From positions 1,240,001 to 1,304,000 of the forward strand of contig CM038915.1 of assembly GCA_021904315.1 (NCBI GenBank): DNA of 64,000 nucleotides, given 5' to 3'. Positions within the stretch are counted from its first letter, which is position 1; every line of letters begins with the position of its first letter. Both the position numbers and the translations under genes were made by a program. The DNA comes from Sphagnum magellanicum (Eukaryota; Streptophyta; Sphagnopsida; Sphagnales; Sphagnaceae). Under the pieces are notes generated by a model. The model was not told where the DNA came from, ran no database searches, and worked only from the letters and a program-made list of their open reading frames with translations. This document shows, one piece after another, positions 50,101 to 63,400 of this stretch.

Positions 50101-53100
50101 CAATTGATAAACATGAAAAAATAATAATTTATAATTGTTTAAAGGGCCCAAAAAACATTTTGGTTGTTTTTGGTTCCTTAACCATTCCTTGAAGTGGTTC
50201 CTAGTGGTACCACCCAAGGATGGGTTCATGTAGCAAAATGATTCAAGTTATTGAAACATTAATCATCAACATTCAATCAATGATGGACTTTATAATTTGC
50301 ATATCCCAAGGGTTCTCACCCACTTATGGATTATAACTTATAACCATTTTATGAAAATTATTCAAATTTTTAAGCATGTAATTTCAAAGGGTTACAACAA
50401 TTAAGGTCAAAAAATATAGCAAGTAAAGATTTTCTTAATTGTTTAATTATAGTTGAAGCTTTCAAAGTTTTCATATTTTGCAAAGTCGATCTACTTACAT
50501 AAACTAATTTTGTCCAAGACTTGTCTTCATTAAAGATATTTAAAAAGGTATATGGAAAAATATGTTAACTTCAAAATCATCTAATTTTTAAAAAATTTAG
50601 GTCAAATTGGGGTTCATTGGGCTCAAAATACATTGGTTATGCATTTTCAAAATGTACTTTCAACTATCATTTTTGGTTTACTCTAGTGTGTTTTGACCCT
50701 AATCTCTTCAAACTTAGTGTGTTGTTTTCTATTTTTCGCATCTTTGTTGGGTACTTAACTATGTTGGTTTTCATGTTGCATTGCATTATTTTTTTGCAAT
50801 GACTACATATTAAGTAGATGTGAATGTTTTTTTGATTAAAGGGTTTTTAAGTAGTTCAATAAAGGTTGTAATTTGATGATATTCAAACAAAGAAATTCTT
50901 TGACATCTTCCTACTTTGTTATTGTGGTTTAGATGAGGTCTTGAAGAATTTGATCATGGAAAATCAAAATTTAACAATGGATGTTGACCATTCTTTTTAC
51001 ATTGGACCATGCAAACCAACCACCAATATGGACTACATGATATTTAGACTTCAATGGCTCTTACATGTCTTCCTTAAAAACATAATTTACCTAAACAAAA
51101 ACATTTGCAATGGTTTTGAAGTCAAGTCTTCTAAAGTCACCTTCCATATTGTTTATTTGTTTTGTTCTCCATTATCATGTTTTTGAAATCTAAGATTTTT
51201 GCTAATCTTGTCAAAAATTATGTATTTCCCTTTCAATTTAAAAATTGGTACCAATGGAGGCCTTGTTGTTGGTGATTTCATTATTGAGTACTCCCATTAT
51301 CATTGCCAAAAACCATCAAATCATGTCAAAATCCTATGAAGCATAAGACATCAAAACCTCGGTCTTTTGTCAAACAAGCTTGAACAACTAAATGTTTTTA
51401 AATTGGCAAACAATGTTGACATGTCTTATTTTTTCTTATGAATTTAGACTTTTTTCTATGATTGATGTTCTGGTTATTGTTGATTCTTATTTATTGTGCT
51501 TTAATTAACATTTTGTATAATGTTGTGAATGTCACAACTTTGATAATTGTTTTGGTAAGTAAGGCATATCAAAGTGTTTGGTTTCAAAATCATGTGAAGA
51601 AAAAGATTTTTTGGATTGCCTTCACCATTCGGAGCTATTACCTTCCATTATATATGCCTACAATGTTGTTGCAATTATCGTTTAATGGTTACTTACTAAG
51701 AAAAAGAATAAGGGAAAAAAAAACTAAGAGTTATAGTCTTTTACATCAAACAAGAAAGAATCACATTTACTTGTAAATAGGAAAGGAAAGGCAAATCAAG
51801 AAAGAAAATACATAACATGCCCCAATCTCCATGAAATATCCCCCAATTGTATTCCAACCAAACAAAGGTACATCCTTCTTCTTCATTCCTCCTAAAATCC
51901 AAGAAGACCACAAGAAAGAATGAGGAACCAACAAGGTTCCCCACCACCCATAAGCTACAATGGCACCTCATCTTCTCCTCCAAAATATAGAGCTTATTCA
52001 AATCTCCTTCACAAGTCCCTAAATGGTGGCAAACCATTTGCTTACCACCCTATCTTCAAGGACTAATTAACCTATGAGCTTCATCCCCTAGTAATTAGGA
52101 GATGGTAAGTTTACACTTACCACTGGTAATTAAATAAATTATTAGGAGCTAGGCCCTCTAGGTTAAATAAACTAGAAAACTTACCCATTAACAAAGACTT
52201 CAAAACTTTGAGATTGTCATGCAAATGTGAACAATTGAGTATTCTTATGTTAGTGGAAAAGAATGACATCTATTATTTTTATCAATTTAAGCTTTGTTTT
52301 TGTGTGACTATTGCTTCAAAATGTTGTCTATTCTACTTTATCATGTTTGAATTAATGTTTTGTAGGATGTTATGGATGGCACAATTTTAATAATGACTCA
52401 TAGAAGTATAATAAGTTAGAGTATTCAATTGTAGAATCATGTGAACAAAAAGACATCTAAACTTTGACATTGTCAAACAAACTCGAATAGTTGAATGTTC
52501 TTGTATTAGTGGTGAAGGTAAGCATCTTATGCTATGCTTTAAGGTATTCTTGATTATAATTTGTTGAATTTGAATGCTTCTTAAAAATTTAAGCTTATTT
52601 ATGTGTGAATATTGTTTCAAGGTTTTATCAATTCGAGTTTACCACATTTAGATTCAATGTTTTACAAGATGTCATGGACAACATTATGTTGATAAATCAC
52701 CCCCATAAGTATAACATGCCATAAGAGTATCTAGCTTCTTACCACTAGGACCACAATGGTTATAGGTTATTCTTGGTCTCTATTTCATGCAAATTTTGCT
52801 TTTATAAGTTTCCCTGCTTAGTGACTTACATTCTAAATGTGACATGTGATGTGTAATTAGACTTATAACCAAAACTAAAATTGGACTTCATTGTGAAAAT
52901 TAAGCTTGTTCAAATTGAACTTGCTTACAATTTTTTTAATACAAGTTTGCATTACCAATGTAATCAAATACTAATTTTTGTTGTTTCTTAAGCATGTAGG
53001 TGGGCACATTCATAGTTGGGGTATTAGTTTAAAAAAATAGGATTACAAGTCTAACTTCACTCTCCATCAAAAATAGAATTTGTATGAGACAAATTTAAGT

Positions 53101-55270
53101 GAGAAAAAATGAATAATTAAAATTAAAATAATTTGTATGTTGGTGATGATATTTCATATGCACTATGCATCAGTACTTTTGTTCAAAACACACAAAAAAA
53201 ATGCAAAAAATGTTTCAATAAGCTTCTATGGATAGCTTTGATAGTTTTTGCATGATTAGTTCCTATGCATGTGACCAACACTTAGGGCTACTAATTTCAA
53301 ACATAATGAATACAAACAATCAACCATGTTAAAAAAAAAATTCATTTTCCTTGCAACCCTAACAAAAGACTTATGTAAGTTCAAAATCTTCATATTGATT
53401 TTTAATTTAATCAAATGCATCCAATGAACATTGCTAAACATTGATGGAAAATTTTGATGTCAATTGCATTATTTAATGAATTCATTTTAATAATTTGTAG
53501 TTAAAACAACTCACATATTTATTTTGAAGGACTCAAAAGGACAATTCTATAATATCCAATATTCTTACTTGCTTGATATGACATAATTTTAATTATTTGA
53601 ATTCAATTTTACCCGATTTTCTCTATCTGAGTCAATGGTAACATGGAGTTGGCAACCAAGTGAAAACTGGAGGTGCGTGGGCATAACATGTTGGTGATGC
53701 CAAGTGACAAGAATCTGTTATCTGACTGAATTTGCATGCAATGGTTGCATCAATGAAAGAAGGTATGGGAGTTGCGAAGATCAAAGAATAGTAGTAGTAT
53801 GTCTAGTTTTAAATTACAGTCGAAAGCAAACAATCTGTCGACTAATAAGAGAATGACAATTTGAATTACTGGAATAATAGAGAGACCACTGCAAGCCGGG
53901 GTGGATTACATTGCGTCAATCTGAATAAGAAAAGGGCTCTTGTAGGCTCATTGCTCTTTCAGGTTTCCCACCCTTCTATCTTTCAGATATGCTTCTTGTG
54001 ATTAGTGGGGGCTCTGGAACATGATTTGTTTTTGTGCCTTTTGCAACCAACTTTGAGCTCTTTTTTTTTTTGGGCTCAGACTTGAGTCCTCTCTCTTTGT
54101 TTCTTTTTTTCTCCCCTTGCTGAGTGCTTTGATGAATGGAGTTCACCAGGATTTCATGGTAGAAGAGTGCACAAAACTTTGAGAGCAAACATCAAAAGTA
54201 TTAACAAACATTGTTTTGATTCTGGGAAGATGCCAGGAACAAAATTAGAAATTGCTTGAATGCTGCCTGATCCGAACCCGTGAAATCTACATTTGTCCTG
54301 ACCAGTGTTGGGTGGTTCTTGATGTTTAAAAAGAACCTTTGGTTTTGGGTTTAAAAATAAATTAATGCAATTCTGGGCCTGGTTATTAAAAAATAAAAAT
54401 AAAAATCCAGTTCCGGTTCGGGTTACAGCTTCTAAAATAAAAACATCCCAATTTTGGTTCTGGTTCCAGTTCTAAAAATCAAACCTCGTTCTGGTTAACC
54501 TGGACCAAAACCAGCAATAATCTGCTGGTTAACCTCTTGTTAGCCCCTGGTTCTAGTCCTTTTTTTTTTTCAAAAATTCCTGATTCAATTCTTTAAAAAC
54601 CCAGGATCCTGGTTCTGGTTCTTTTAGAAAAGAGAGAACTTGGTTCCAGTTGCAAACCTGGTTCCAAAAACCAGACCTAATTCTCAGAAATCAGACCTAG
54701 TTTCAATTCAGATTTTACTAATTGGAACCAAAGCTGACAATTCTCACTTGCCAAACCATGTACCCACCCAAAACTGGCCCTGACCCACTAGGATTACTCA
54801 TGCTAACAGAAAGGCTTTGTTGAATGTGCATATATATATGATATCTACATATATCATGCAACAACATAAAGAACCATCAAAATTTTTGCAGTGTAATTTC
54901 TCATCACTTCTCATGCGTAACCTTGGGCGGGATCTTACAACCCATGTAAAACATAAAATCCCACTGATCAACAGGCTTTACAAATTTGTAAACTGTCCTG
55001 TTTTTCCCCCAAAAAAGGAAGAAGCTGGGAAGAAAATCCCAACATTTCTTTAGGTGGGTTTAGGGTTTGGGGTAGACCCTTGCCCTATACAAAATCATCA
55101 TGACATGCAAGAATGTCTCATTGACCACATGGACTCATATGCGCCTAGTCTAGGGACATTGCTTTTCTTCCTGTTGCTTTGGAAATGTGACAGAAACTCA
55201 GGATGCAGACTTTGTAAATGGTTTGCTTGAAATTTAGTCCAGATTACTATGTATCTAAAACCTCTGTGAG
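47141..55270. other. AT-rich intergenic DNA, no recognised gene
   Basis: No family motif is seen in any frame. Frames such as plus 50941-51186 and 51462-51776 are AT-biased. Three diverged copies of a ~260-bp repeat lie at 51363-51610, 52205-52450 and 52470-52740. Near 54.3-54.75 kb the sequence is cryptically simple, with many 'ggttc', 'ccag' and 'aacctgg' words. Confidence 0.65.
51363..52740. repeat. ~260-bp repeat, three diverged copies
   Basis: Copies at 52205-52450 and 52470-52740 are nearly adjacent, and a third lies at 51363-51610. They share the order 'ttgtcaaacaa', 'gttgaatgttctt', 'tgtgtga(c/a)tattg(c/t)ttcaa', 'atgttttgtaggatgt(t/c)atgga' and 'ataatga/aatca'. By eye they differ at roughly a quarter to a third of positions. 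Confidence 0.65.
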
Positions 55271-55275
55271 AAGCT

Positions 55276-55511
55276 GATGAAGTCAGTGGGTAAGTCATGG
55301 CAGTTCACAACCAGTGGGGGAGTTGATGAAGTCAGTGGGTAAATCATGGCAGTTCATGACCAGTGGGGGAGTTGATGAAGTCGGTGGGTAAGTCATGGCA
55401 GTTCGCGATCAGTGGGCAAGTTGATGAAGTCAGTGGGTAAGTCATGGCAGTTCACAATCAGTGGGGGAGTTGATGAAGCCAGTGGGTAAGTCATAGCAGT
55501 TCATGATCAGT
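55276..55511. repeat. 49-bp minisatellite, about five copies
   Basis: Units begin with 'gatgaagtcagtgggtaagt' at 55276, 55325, 55374, 55423 and 55472. Four are full 49-bp units and the fifth is partial. Differences are almost all transitions (a/g, c/t). The exact register and low divergence show recent expansion. Confidence 0.95.
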
Positions 55512-57871
55512 GCTATTCATGATCAAGGTGATGGTCTGAAAATCCATGAGCAATACCCAAAAGGTTATGCCTGCACTTGTAGTCGCGTTGCTTTCAAATT
55601 GTTGTTGTGGAGATTGGGGGCCATTGTGGGAATGATGGGGGGCTGCAGGAATTGCAAGGACTACTGGGTGTGGTCCATTTGTGAAGAAGACAATATGGGA
55701 CAGGTATGAAAATCTCATCAACTTACACATGCAGCACCTTTCAGCATCTTAAGTTCTATTTCTAGAACACAATGGAAAGAGCAGCAATGTTCTAGAAAAG
55801 AGCATCACAGCAGTAAGGTTTACAGCAACATAATCTGACACTTTTTAACACATCAGGGAAAAATCAGTGTCATGGCTGGCCTGTTGGCAAGACATTGCAC
55901 CTGGATTCTATCATAAGAGCACTGGATGCAAAGATCCAGGATGCAAGAGCTGTGTATTAACCAACATACCTAGTTTCTTTTCCATGTCCAGAGGTAATGG
56001 GAGGAGGATTCCCCATGATGCTAGCTTGCCCAAAGAAGATAAAAAAACCAAACACAAACAAAGAAGCAAAACAGATTAAAGGAAAGCAAGCTGGTGCTAT
56101 GTTAATAGATTGCACTTATTTAAGAAGCAAAAGAGAAGTGTGACCCTAAAACCTTAATGGAGCAAACATAACTGAGAACCTCTTCCCCTGGTACACTTGG
56201 TGCACTGGTGTTGATGGTCCCCAAATGGGTTCACAGTTATGAATTTAAGACTGAGAGATTAGGAGATAAAAGACAGTACCTTGTCCTCTTGTTGTCTTTG
56301 TTCTTGATATCTCTGCACCAGCAGTTCTGTGATCTTTCATGACAATGGATTGCTCACCTTCTCAGTTTCCATATCAGCATCTCACTCTTCTCATCTGCAA
56401 CAGCACTACACCCAGCCCCCCAATCTTGCTGTTTTTCTGCTAGAAGTCATTCAGACAATTACAAGCATCAACATCTTACCACTGCAGATATTCTTCACAT
56501 ACATTTCACACACCCAATCATGTGATTCTCCAGCAGAACAGCAAAATATCTTACACAAGTCAGCAACTCCACATCCCATTATTCAAATCAGAGCACAAAT
56601 TCTGTGTACAATATTGCATCTTTTCTTTCTTGAACAGAAGCTCCTTACCTCAGTTGCATCAACTCCAACCCACAGGCAGGCTCTAAAATTCACACTAGGC
56701 TCAATCTAGTCTAAAACCTAATTAGCCCCTAACCCCATGAAACAGTTGTGACCTTTTACAATCCCCCATAATCAGTTGCTGGAACAAATAGTCCTCCAGG
56801 TCCATGTGAGGGTTGTGTGTGACCCTCCTGCTTGATTGTTGAAATGTCTGGTTTCTGAGTCTGTCCTCTCTGTCCTTGTATACTTCTATGACTAAAAGAA
56901 CCCTGTGGTACACAGCAGGGCAGTTGCAGAGACCTGGGAATTCAGATTGGACAGCAATTCAATACAGCCACAACAATATTTGCCAATTGTTGCTCACAAG
57001 GATGGTTAGAGTGGCAAGTGAACCACTTCCCATTTGGAAAAGAACCAATCAAGCTACGAATCAGTCAATGTGAATAAAGTAAGAGGGGCCATGCCTCCCA
57101 TCCCTCAATGTGGGGATGTATGGGGCAGACAAAAATCAAGCCTGACCCAGCAACCTGCAGGGTGCACAGTTCTTGGTCCTTAAATATAATCTGCACTGGA
57201 CATAATGCAACTTTGACTTCATCCATGTACACCAATCTGGTACAAAACAAAAATAGTGTGGTGGGCTGCTTTGAGTGTTGGACTCTAACATGCCCAAATG
57301 ACAATTCTGCTGTTTTCTGCCACTTTTCGATTCAACATGGCACAGGAGTCTCACAGCTCTAGGCCAATATCTACTCCAGGGTCTCATTCTACATGCAGAA
57401 AGGAAATGAGAAAACAGCCAGTTACAATGCATTGAAAAGGTTTCTTTCTGGCTGGCTTCCACTGCAACATACCATAGCTGCTGAAACTGCTGCACTGGGA
57501 GATTTGACCTAATAATCACAGGGAAATGATATGCTGTGAAACCTCTAGTATAGTACAGAGGGAAAGACATGAGAAACCTGTAGCAAGGTGAAGGTAACAT
57601 TAACCTATTTCATGTTACGTGCAAATAGGTTTGAATGTTAATCCTTTGGAGAATCCAGAAGAAAGCACTGGTCAGCGTTTACAATGGGGGGTTTTAGGAA
57701 ATGAATGTCAGAAAACAGCACCCAACAAAAAAGAGGTTAACAATCGAGGGAGGTGTGTTAACCCACCATCTTCCAACTCAGAAGAAGAAGAAGCCACATA
57801 ACTCATAACAATAATCCAAAAAACTGCAATCCCACCAGGGCTTTTTCCTTTTCCTAGTCCATCCATGTTCT
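55512..57871. other. Intergenic DNA and 3' flank of the Caprin-like gene
   Basis: No gene recognised. The longest frame is minus 57136-57600 (154 codons, W- and C-rich, no known domain). It lies in the 3' flank or UTR of the Caprin-like gene and is probably incidental. Base composition is closer to that of the genes than to the AT-rich desert further left. Confidence 0.5.
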
Positions 57872-59991
57872 TCATGCTGAGCCTGTGGCAACAGCAGGAG
57901 TGGCTGGGGTTGAAGGAGCAGCAACACCGTTTGCATGTCCATTGTAAATCATGCCACTGCCACCTCGGCCCCCACCACCACTGCGGCCTCCTCTTCCTCC
58001 ATAGTGGTTAGGTTGAGGATGAAAACTCCCGGACTGGTCATAGAATTGAGCATTGCGCCCACCATTTGTATACATACCCCCCCGTCCTCCTCGACTGCTT
58101 CGACCGGGATAGCCACCACGGCCAGCTGATCGAGCTCCTGTCCCTTGATATCCACCAGGCATACCCCGCCCCCCCCTTGCTGGAGCTCCAGCTCCTGGAT
58201 GACCCTGTTGGTAACCCGCCCCAGCACTCCTTGGTGCCCCTCCCATCTGAACCTGCGGATGGTGAGCATGGTGAGCATAGTGTTGGTGGTGAGATTGAGC
58301 TGGAGGTTGTGGCTGACTGTCACCTACTCCTCCTCCTGCTGCTGCTGTTGCAGCTGCATCTGGCAGTTCAACAGATTGCTGCTGCTCTTCTTCTGCATCA
58401 TCTGGGTTCCCAATGTAGGTCTCCTCGTGACTCCCAAACTGAGGCATCTTGAAAGCTTGCGAGCCAGAAGTTTCAAGAGGATACGGATTGGGATTTGAAG
58501 AGGGCATGGCTCTGTTGGTCCCTACCATTCTGTACTCATACATCTGAGTGCCTGCTGGCTGGTGCTGCTCCGGCTGGGCATAGTAAGCAGCAGCTCCATC
58601 ATTGTGGTCCAACTCCTTTGAGGTCAGATACTGGCCAGCTGCTGTTGCTGCAGCAGCAGCAGCAGCAGCAGCTGTCTGCTGACTTACAGTTTGGAGCTCT
58701 GGCGTCATTGTGAAATACTCCGACGAAAGAATCCTGTTCAACCTCTCCCTTAAGTGCAAGTCTGATACAGAAACTCTCTGGTCAAGGAACCCCATCCTTA
58801 TACAATGTACACACCCATCACAACAGAGAAATTCTGGCATGCATCCTACATAATCAGCAGAACTTAGAAATCTCGACAAGCAAAAGCTTAAACCCTAGAT
58901 TTTTTTTTCTCAAGAGAAGAAAGGATACAAGATATTTGAGCATCAGAATGGATGACCCGATCCGAGCTCAGTAACCAATTGTGTGCATGCTCAATGCAGC
59001 GTTGCAGAGCATCCCGATGAGACAAGGTGACATTGGGAGGACGAGAGGTAAGCATGGATCCAAAGAAGGAGAGCATATCCAAGTCTCCTTCTATCAAAGG
59101 AGTGGTGGCATCATCCGTTACGAAATCATAAGAGAGACAGGAGCTTCTCTCATGCACCTTGGTCCATACCAGCGATGGTGCATCCGCCTGCGACCTGACA
59201 TCAAACAAATGTGCGAAGTACAGAAGCTTCAACAACTCTGCGACATCGCCATCCGAGAATCGCCTCTCCACTTTCTGCTGCAGCCACGCACTCTCAGCAG
59301 CAGCAGCAGTAGTCGTAGTCCCCGAGCTGGAGTATTGCTCGTACTCTCTGAGAATCGTCTCCTTGTCCTCATCCTCCACCACCGCAGTCTTCCCTTGCTC
59401 GCTGTCGGATCTTTCTACATTCTCGGGAGCCGACACATCTCGCGACGACTGCAAAAGATCCGAACCCGCAGCAGAACCTCCTCCTCCTCCATTCCCGTAG
59501 TCGCCATCGCCACCACCTCCTTCAACTTCCTTATCAGTCCCCACAGCTTCTGCTCCTCCACCTCCGTTGCTACTGTTACTTCCGCCCATAGTCTCCAACT
59601 GCCCAGAAGTAACAGCAGGCACTGCAGCAGCAGCCTCGCCCAAATCCGCTTCACAGCCGCTGTCGTCCTCCTCCCGTCTCCCAAGAGTAGCAGCCATGAG
59701 TTCCTTCTCGCGCTCCGCCACTTCTTCCTTCACGGCCAGCAGTAAAGGCTGCCGCAGCTTCTCATACTCATCGATGAGCGCAGCTATGGCAATCTTGGTC
59801 TTCAACACATCCTCCTGTTCCTTGTTCACCGTTTTCCCTTGCACCTTGCTCTCCTCGATCTGCAAGATCCGGTTATACTTCTTCCGCAATCCCCTCAGCC
59901 GCTTACTCATCATGGTCAGCACTGGCCCGTCCTTGGGTCCTCCCGTGTTCGCATATCCCTCATCTGCATGAGCTCCTTCCAGACCCGCCAT
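57872..59991 (-). CDS. Caprin-like RGG-box RNA-binding protein
   Basis: Two exons, 58894-59991 and 57872-58777, joined in phase 0 across a 116-nt intron (donor AGG|GTTTAA), give 667 residues. Residues ~28-105 form a basic coiled coil (KRLRGLRKKYNRILQIEESK) like the start of animal Caprin-1 homology region 1. Residues ~105-225 are acidic and Gly-rich. Residues ~235-400 continue HR1: LRERLNRILSSEYF, built by the splice, lines up with the Caprin dimerisation helix. A Gln/Ala-rich segment follows and an RGG/Gly-rich tail (~575-655) ends the protein. Animal Caprin acts in mRNA granules with G3BP and FMRP; the plant role is not established. An upstream in-frame ATG reads through a CA repeat (MCVCVCV), so I prefer the ATG at 59991. 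Confidence 0.88.
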
Positions 59992-60003
59992 CTCCCCTAT
60001 CTC

Positions 60004-60026
60004 CACACACACACACACACACACAC
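60004..60026. repeat. CA microsatellite in the Caprin-like gene leader
   Basis: About eleven CA units lie 13-35 bp upstream of the chosen start codon, within the expected 5' UTR. They create an in-frame upstream ATG reading Cys-Val repeats, which is why the longer open frame is not taken as the protein. Confidence 0.9.
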
Positions 60027-60199
60027 TCCCTCTCTCACTCTTTCTTTCTCTCGCACACTACCAATTGCTTCACAAAATCCTCAATCCTCGAAACCCTCCG
60101 CCACTCGCAATTCCCCACCCAATTGTGGCACAAGTGTCCAGTGCGCACGAGAGCGAGCAGCGATGGCGTTGTTGCAGGCGATGGGCTGTGGTGCAGCAA

Positions 60200-60285
60200 A
60201 AACCCTAATCTCTAGGGGGCCCCCCGAACACTCTCGGGAGGGGAGGGGCCACTCCGCCGCTGTTCTCTGTCTCACCAAACCCTAG
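60200..60285. promoter_or_regulatory. Telobox pair upstream of the Caprin-like gene
   Basis: AAACCCTAA at 60200-60208 and AAACCCTAG at 60277-60285 lie 210-295 bp upstream of the start codon. The setting matches the teloboxes around TAD2/CYP18-2. Confidence 0.5.
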
Positions 60286-60311
60286 GGCCGCACCTCCCGC
60301 ACGTGTGTGGA

Positions 60312-60460
60312 TAATGAATGAACGAACGAATGGGTAGTTTCTAGTAATGAATGAATGAATGAATGAATGGGTAGTTTGTGGTAGTGAATGAATGTGTGGG
60401 TAGTTTGTGGTAATGAATGAATGAATGATTGAATGAATGGATGGGTAGTTTCTAGTAACG
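60312..60460. repeat. GAAT microsatellite with 'gggtagttt' spacers
   Basis: Runs of GAAT units alternate four times with 'gggtagttt(c/g)t(a/g)gta(a/g)'. This makes a minisatellite of about 40 bp per unit directly upstream of the Caprin-like gene promoter. Confidence 0.9.
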
Positions 60461-63400
60461 TGACAATTGTTACTACATATTTTGCACCTGTTTTTCTTCT
60501 TATTGTAAATTTGTAATGTTTTATTGGCTAGCCTATCCCAGTAATTTTTTTAGTAGCGATTTTTTTGGCCAAATTTCGACTTGAAAATATGATTTCTAGT
60601 AGGTAGGCCAAAAATATAGAAGTTGTTATTTCTCACTTTCTTATCTGATTATATGGCCAAATTTGGCTATCTTTTAATGGATGATTTGCCACTTTGGCTA
60701 TTCACCCCCACCCCCCCCCCCCCCCAAACTTCTCTCCCTCCTGAATCCTTAGGGAGAGACCTAGGTAATGTTGCAGAGTACTTTATGGAGACCACCAAAA
60801 TTCTATATATATTTTTAGGTAATGGACCTCTTTGATTGGCCCATCACCACCAAATTTTTAGGCTGTTTATTTGCCTGGACTTTGGTCCTTGCCCCCTTGT
60901 TTCTTTTTCTCTCCCTTTCTTGGGTGGCTTTCCTTTTATAAAGTTTGGCAAGGTTTCATCATCAATTACAAAGAGGAGAATTTTCCAGCAAAGGATTATG
61001 GGATAATGTATGGGGCTATTGTGAAAACATTGAGAACCTATAGGGAACTCATTGATAACATAATAAATAACCATTGAGAACTTGGTGAGAACATGATGGA
61101 ATCATATGGAACAAAGTTGGGCACATCAAATTCCAAAAATGATCTCACCATCCTCAGCCCCCAATTGGGAAAAAAGAACTTGGCCTCATGTCATTGGTTG
61201 GGTGAGATTTCTATTCCAAATTTTGTTGGTCACCATTTTTGGCCTAGGCTAATGACAAGGGGCATGAATAGTGGGGGACGAAGTTTGTTGAGTGCTACAT
61301 TTTAAGCATTGTTAACTCCTTATTTTAATTAGGATTCCATTTTTCCAAAAATATTAAATTGGGATTAGTTGCATTTTCCTGCAAATAATATAAGGAAACC
61401 CTAAATCTAAATAAACCAAAGATTATTGATTGGGTGCTCAAAAAGCACATGCAAATTGGATTTAATTTGGATGCCATTTGAAACATGGATGGATGGTAAA
61501 AGTGGAGTTCTACCTCAAAAGGAAAAGAAGCACAAGGTAATTGGTGGCATCACATTATTAAATGCATCACATCAATGACAAAGGACACAGAGATGAAATT
61601 TAAAAATACATCCAAAAAATGGATGAAAAATTCCAATAATGGAAAAGAAAATAACAATGAGGATGGGGTGATGTGGCCTTTGTGGAAAGCGCTCAAGGCC
61701 TTCTCCTCAACCAGCACCCATCAGCGCACCATCCACTGGATGCCCCTGTTATTACTCAGTTGTGGATGAACCTCAACTGAGTTAATATTTGGTTTCACCT
61801 AGGTAACAATTCTGTAGAAAATATGTCTCATATATGGGTAGACAAGTAAGAAAATAGGTAACTACGAAGTAAGTAGATGGTTTATACATATGTAAGGGCT
61901 GTTTTTATTACCTACCTACCGACAACCTGCTTGTGGGTTGTTAGCAGGTAGGTAGAAAAACAAAAGCAACTGAGCTAATCACCATGGTTAGCTAGAGAAC
62001 TGGAACTCAACAGAAAACTGTTTTATGACCATTTACCGTTCATCCTTCACCTCCTTCAACATTGTTATTGACATTGGTCTTGTTGAACATTATTGTGATG
62101 TCCTTGTGATCCAGTTTAATTAGTTGAGGGCATTCGGAGTTCTTTTTTGCAATGAGCTTCTTTGATTGGCACATTACAAAAAAATAATTTTTTTTGGAGA
62201 CTTCTCAATATGAAAGTGTTCAATCCAAACATAGAAACACAGAAGTCACAATATTTGTTCACCTATTAATCCCAAATTTTGTTCAGATATATAGGTTCCA
62301 AGAGGACAATGTTGGGCAAAGCATATGTGACAAAGTGAAATACTATTGGGAAAATATTGATGAACACATTGAGAACTTGATGAGAACACAATGGGAATAA
62401 CTAAAATTCAAAAATCCAACACCACCCCCACTACCCCCCAAAAAATATATATTTTTGGCTCTTTTGGGTGCATGTTGCAATTCCTCATTTGCTAAGCACA
62501 ATTTCTATTCCCGATTGTGTTCATCACCTATTTTGGCCTAAGCTAAGCGGCAAGAACATGAATTATAAGGACATACTACCGTAGTTCTAGTTCTTATTGG
62601 ACAATTGCAAAAAATGCCATTAATCACACACAAATTTGATGTACTTATTTAATAGTTGCCTCGCAATATTAAACCAGAAGAATCAAGAAGAAGTCATATT
62701 TCACAGCCCTTTCCATAATCATCAATCACTTATAACAAAAGAAAGCACAAAGGTTTTTTCAAGCTCAAAAAGTTTAAGACTTAGAGCAACTCCAACCATA
62801 TATGGCATTTGGCCCTACAACAATATTTTTCACATTCAAAATTACTTATTTAGTCTTTCCAAGATCCACCCATAAAGGTGAAATTGAAAGGTGAATTGTA
62901 AATAGTCAAAACTTCCTTACTACTTACAATCATGCAAATCAAGAATATATTTGACCAATCAAGAACAAGTGTTAAATTGTGTTCTTACTTTTGCTATCCT
63001 TAGCATACAAAGCAATTTTTTTGAATCACAATCATTTAACTAAGCCTATCGAACAATTTTCAAATGATCTTCATCCAAAACATGTTGTGGAAAGTGTTGG
63101 TGAAGATGATTTTAAAATATAAACAAGCCCAAACGCTATTCACCCAGCAAATAAACATTATTTTTGCAAGAATTCTTTTAATTTTAAAAATGGAAAGCTC
63201 AATTTCAATAATGTGATACAAATTAATATCTTATTCATTTGGTAATGAAACTAGATATCAAACTTGGTAATCACCCAGATCACAATACACAATCTCGAAA
63301 TGTTAGAGAAAATTCTAACAACTCTTTGACCAAAATAGAGGAAAATAAACCAAATGAAAAGACAAGAAGCACAAGTTAGAAGTACAACATGTAAATTCAA

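Noticed and set aside
57136..57600. 154-codon minus-strand ORF downstream of the Caprin-like gene
   Set aside because: No recognisable domain, Trp/Cys-rich chance composition, and placed in the probable 3' UTR or flank.
58981..59971. Long plus-strand ORFs opposite the Caprin-like first exon
   Set aside because: Antisense shadows of GC-rich, Ser/Gly/Ala-rich coding sequence; no domain and no splice logic.
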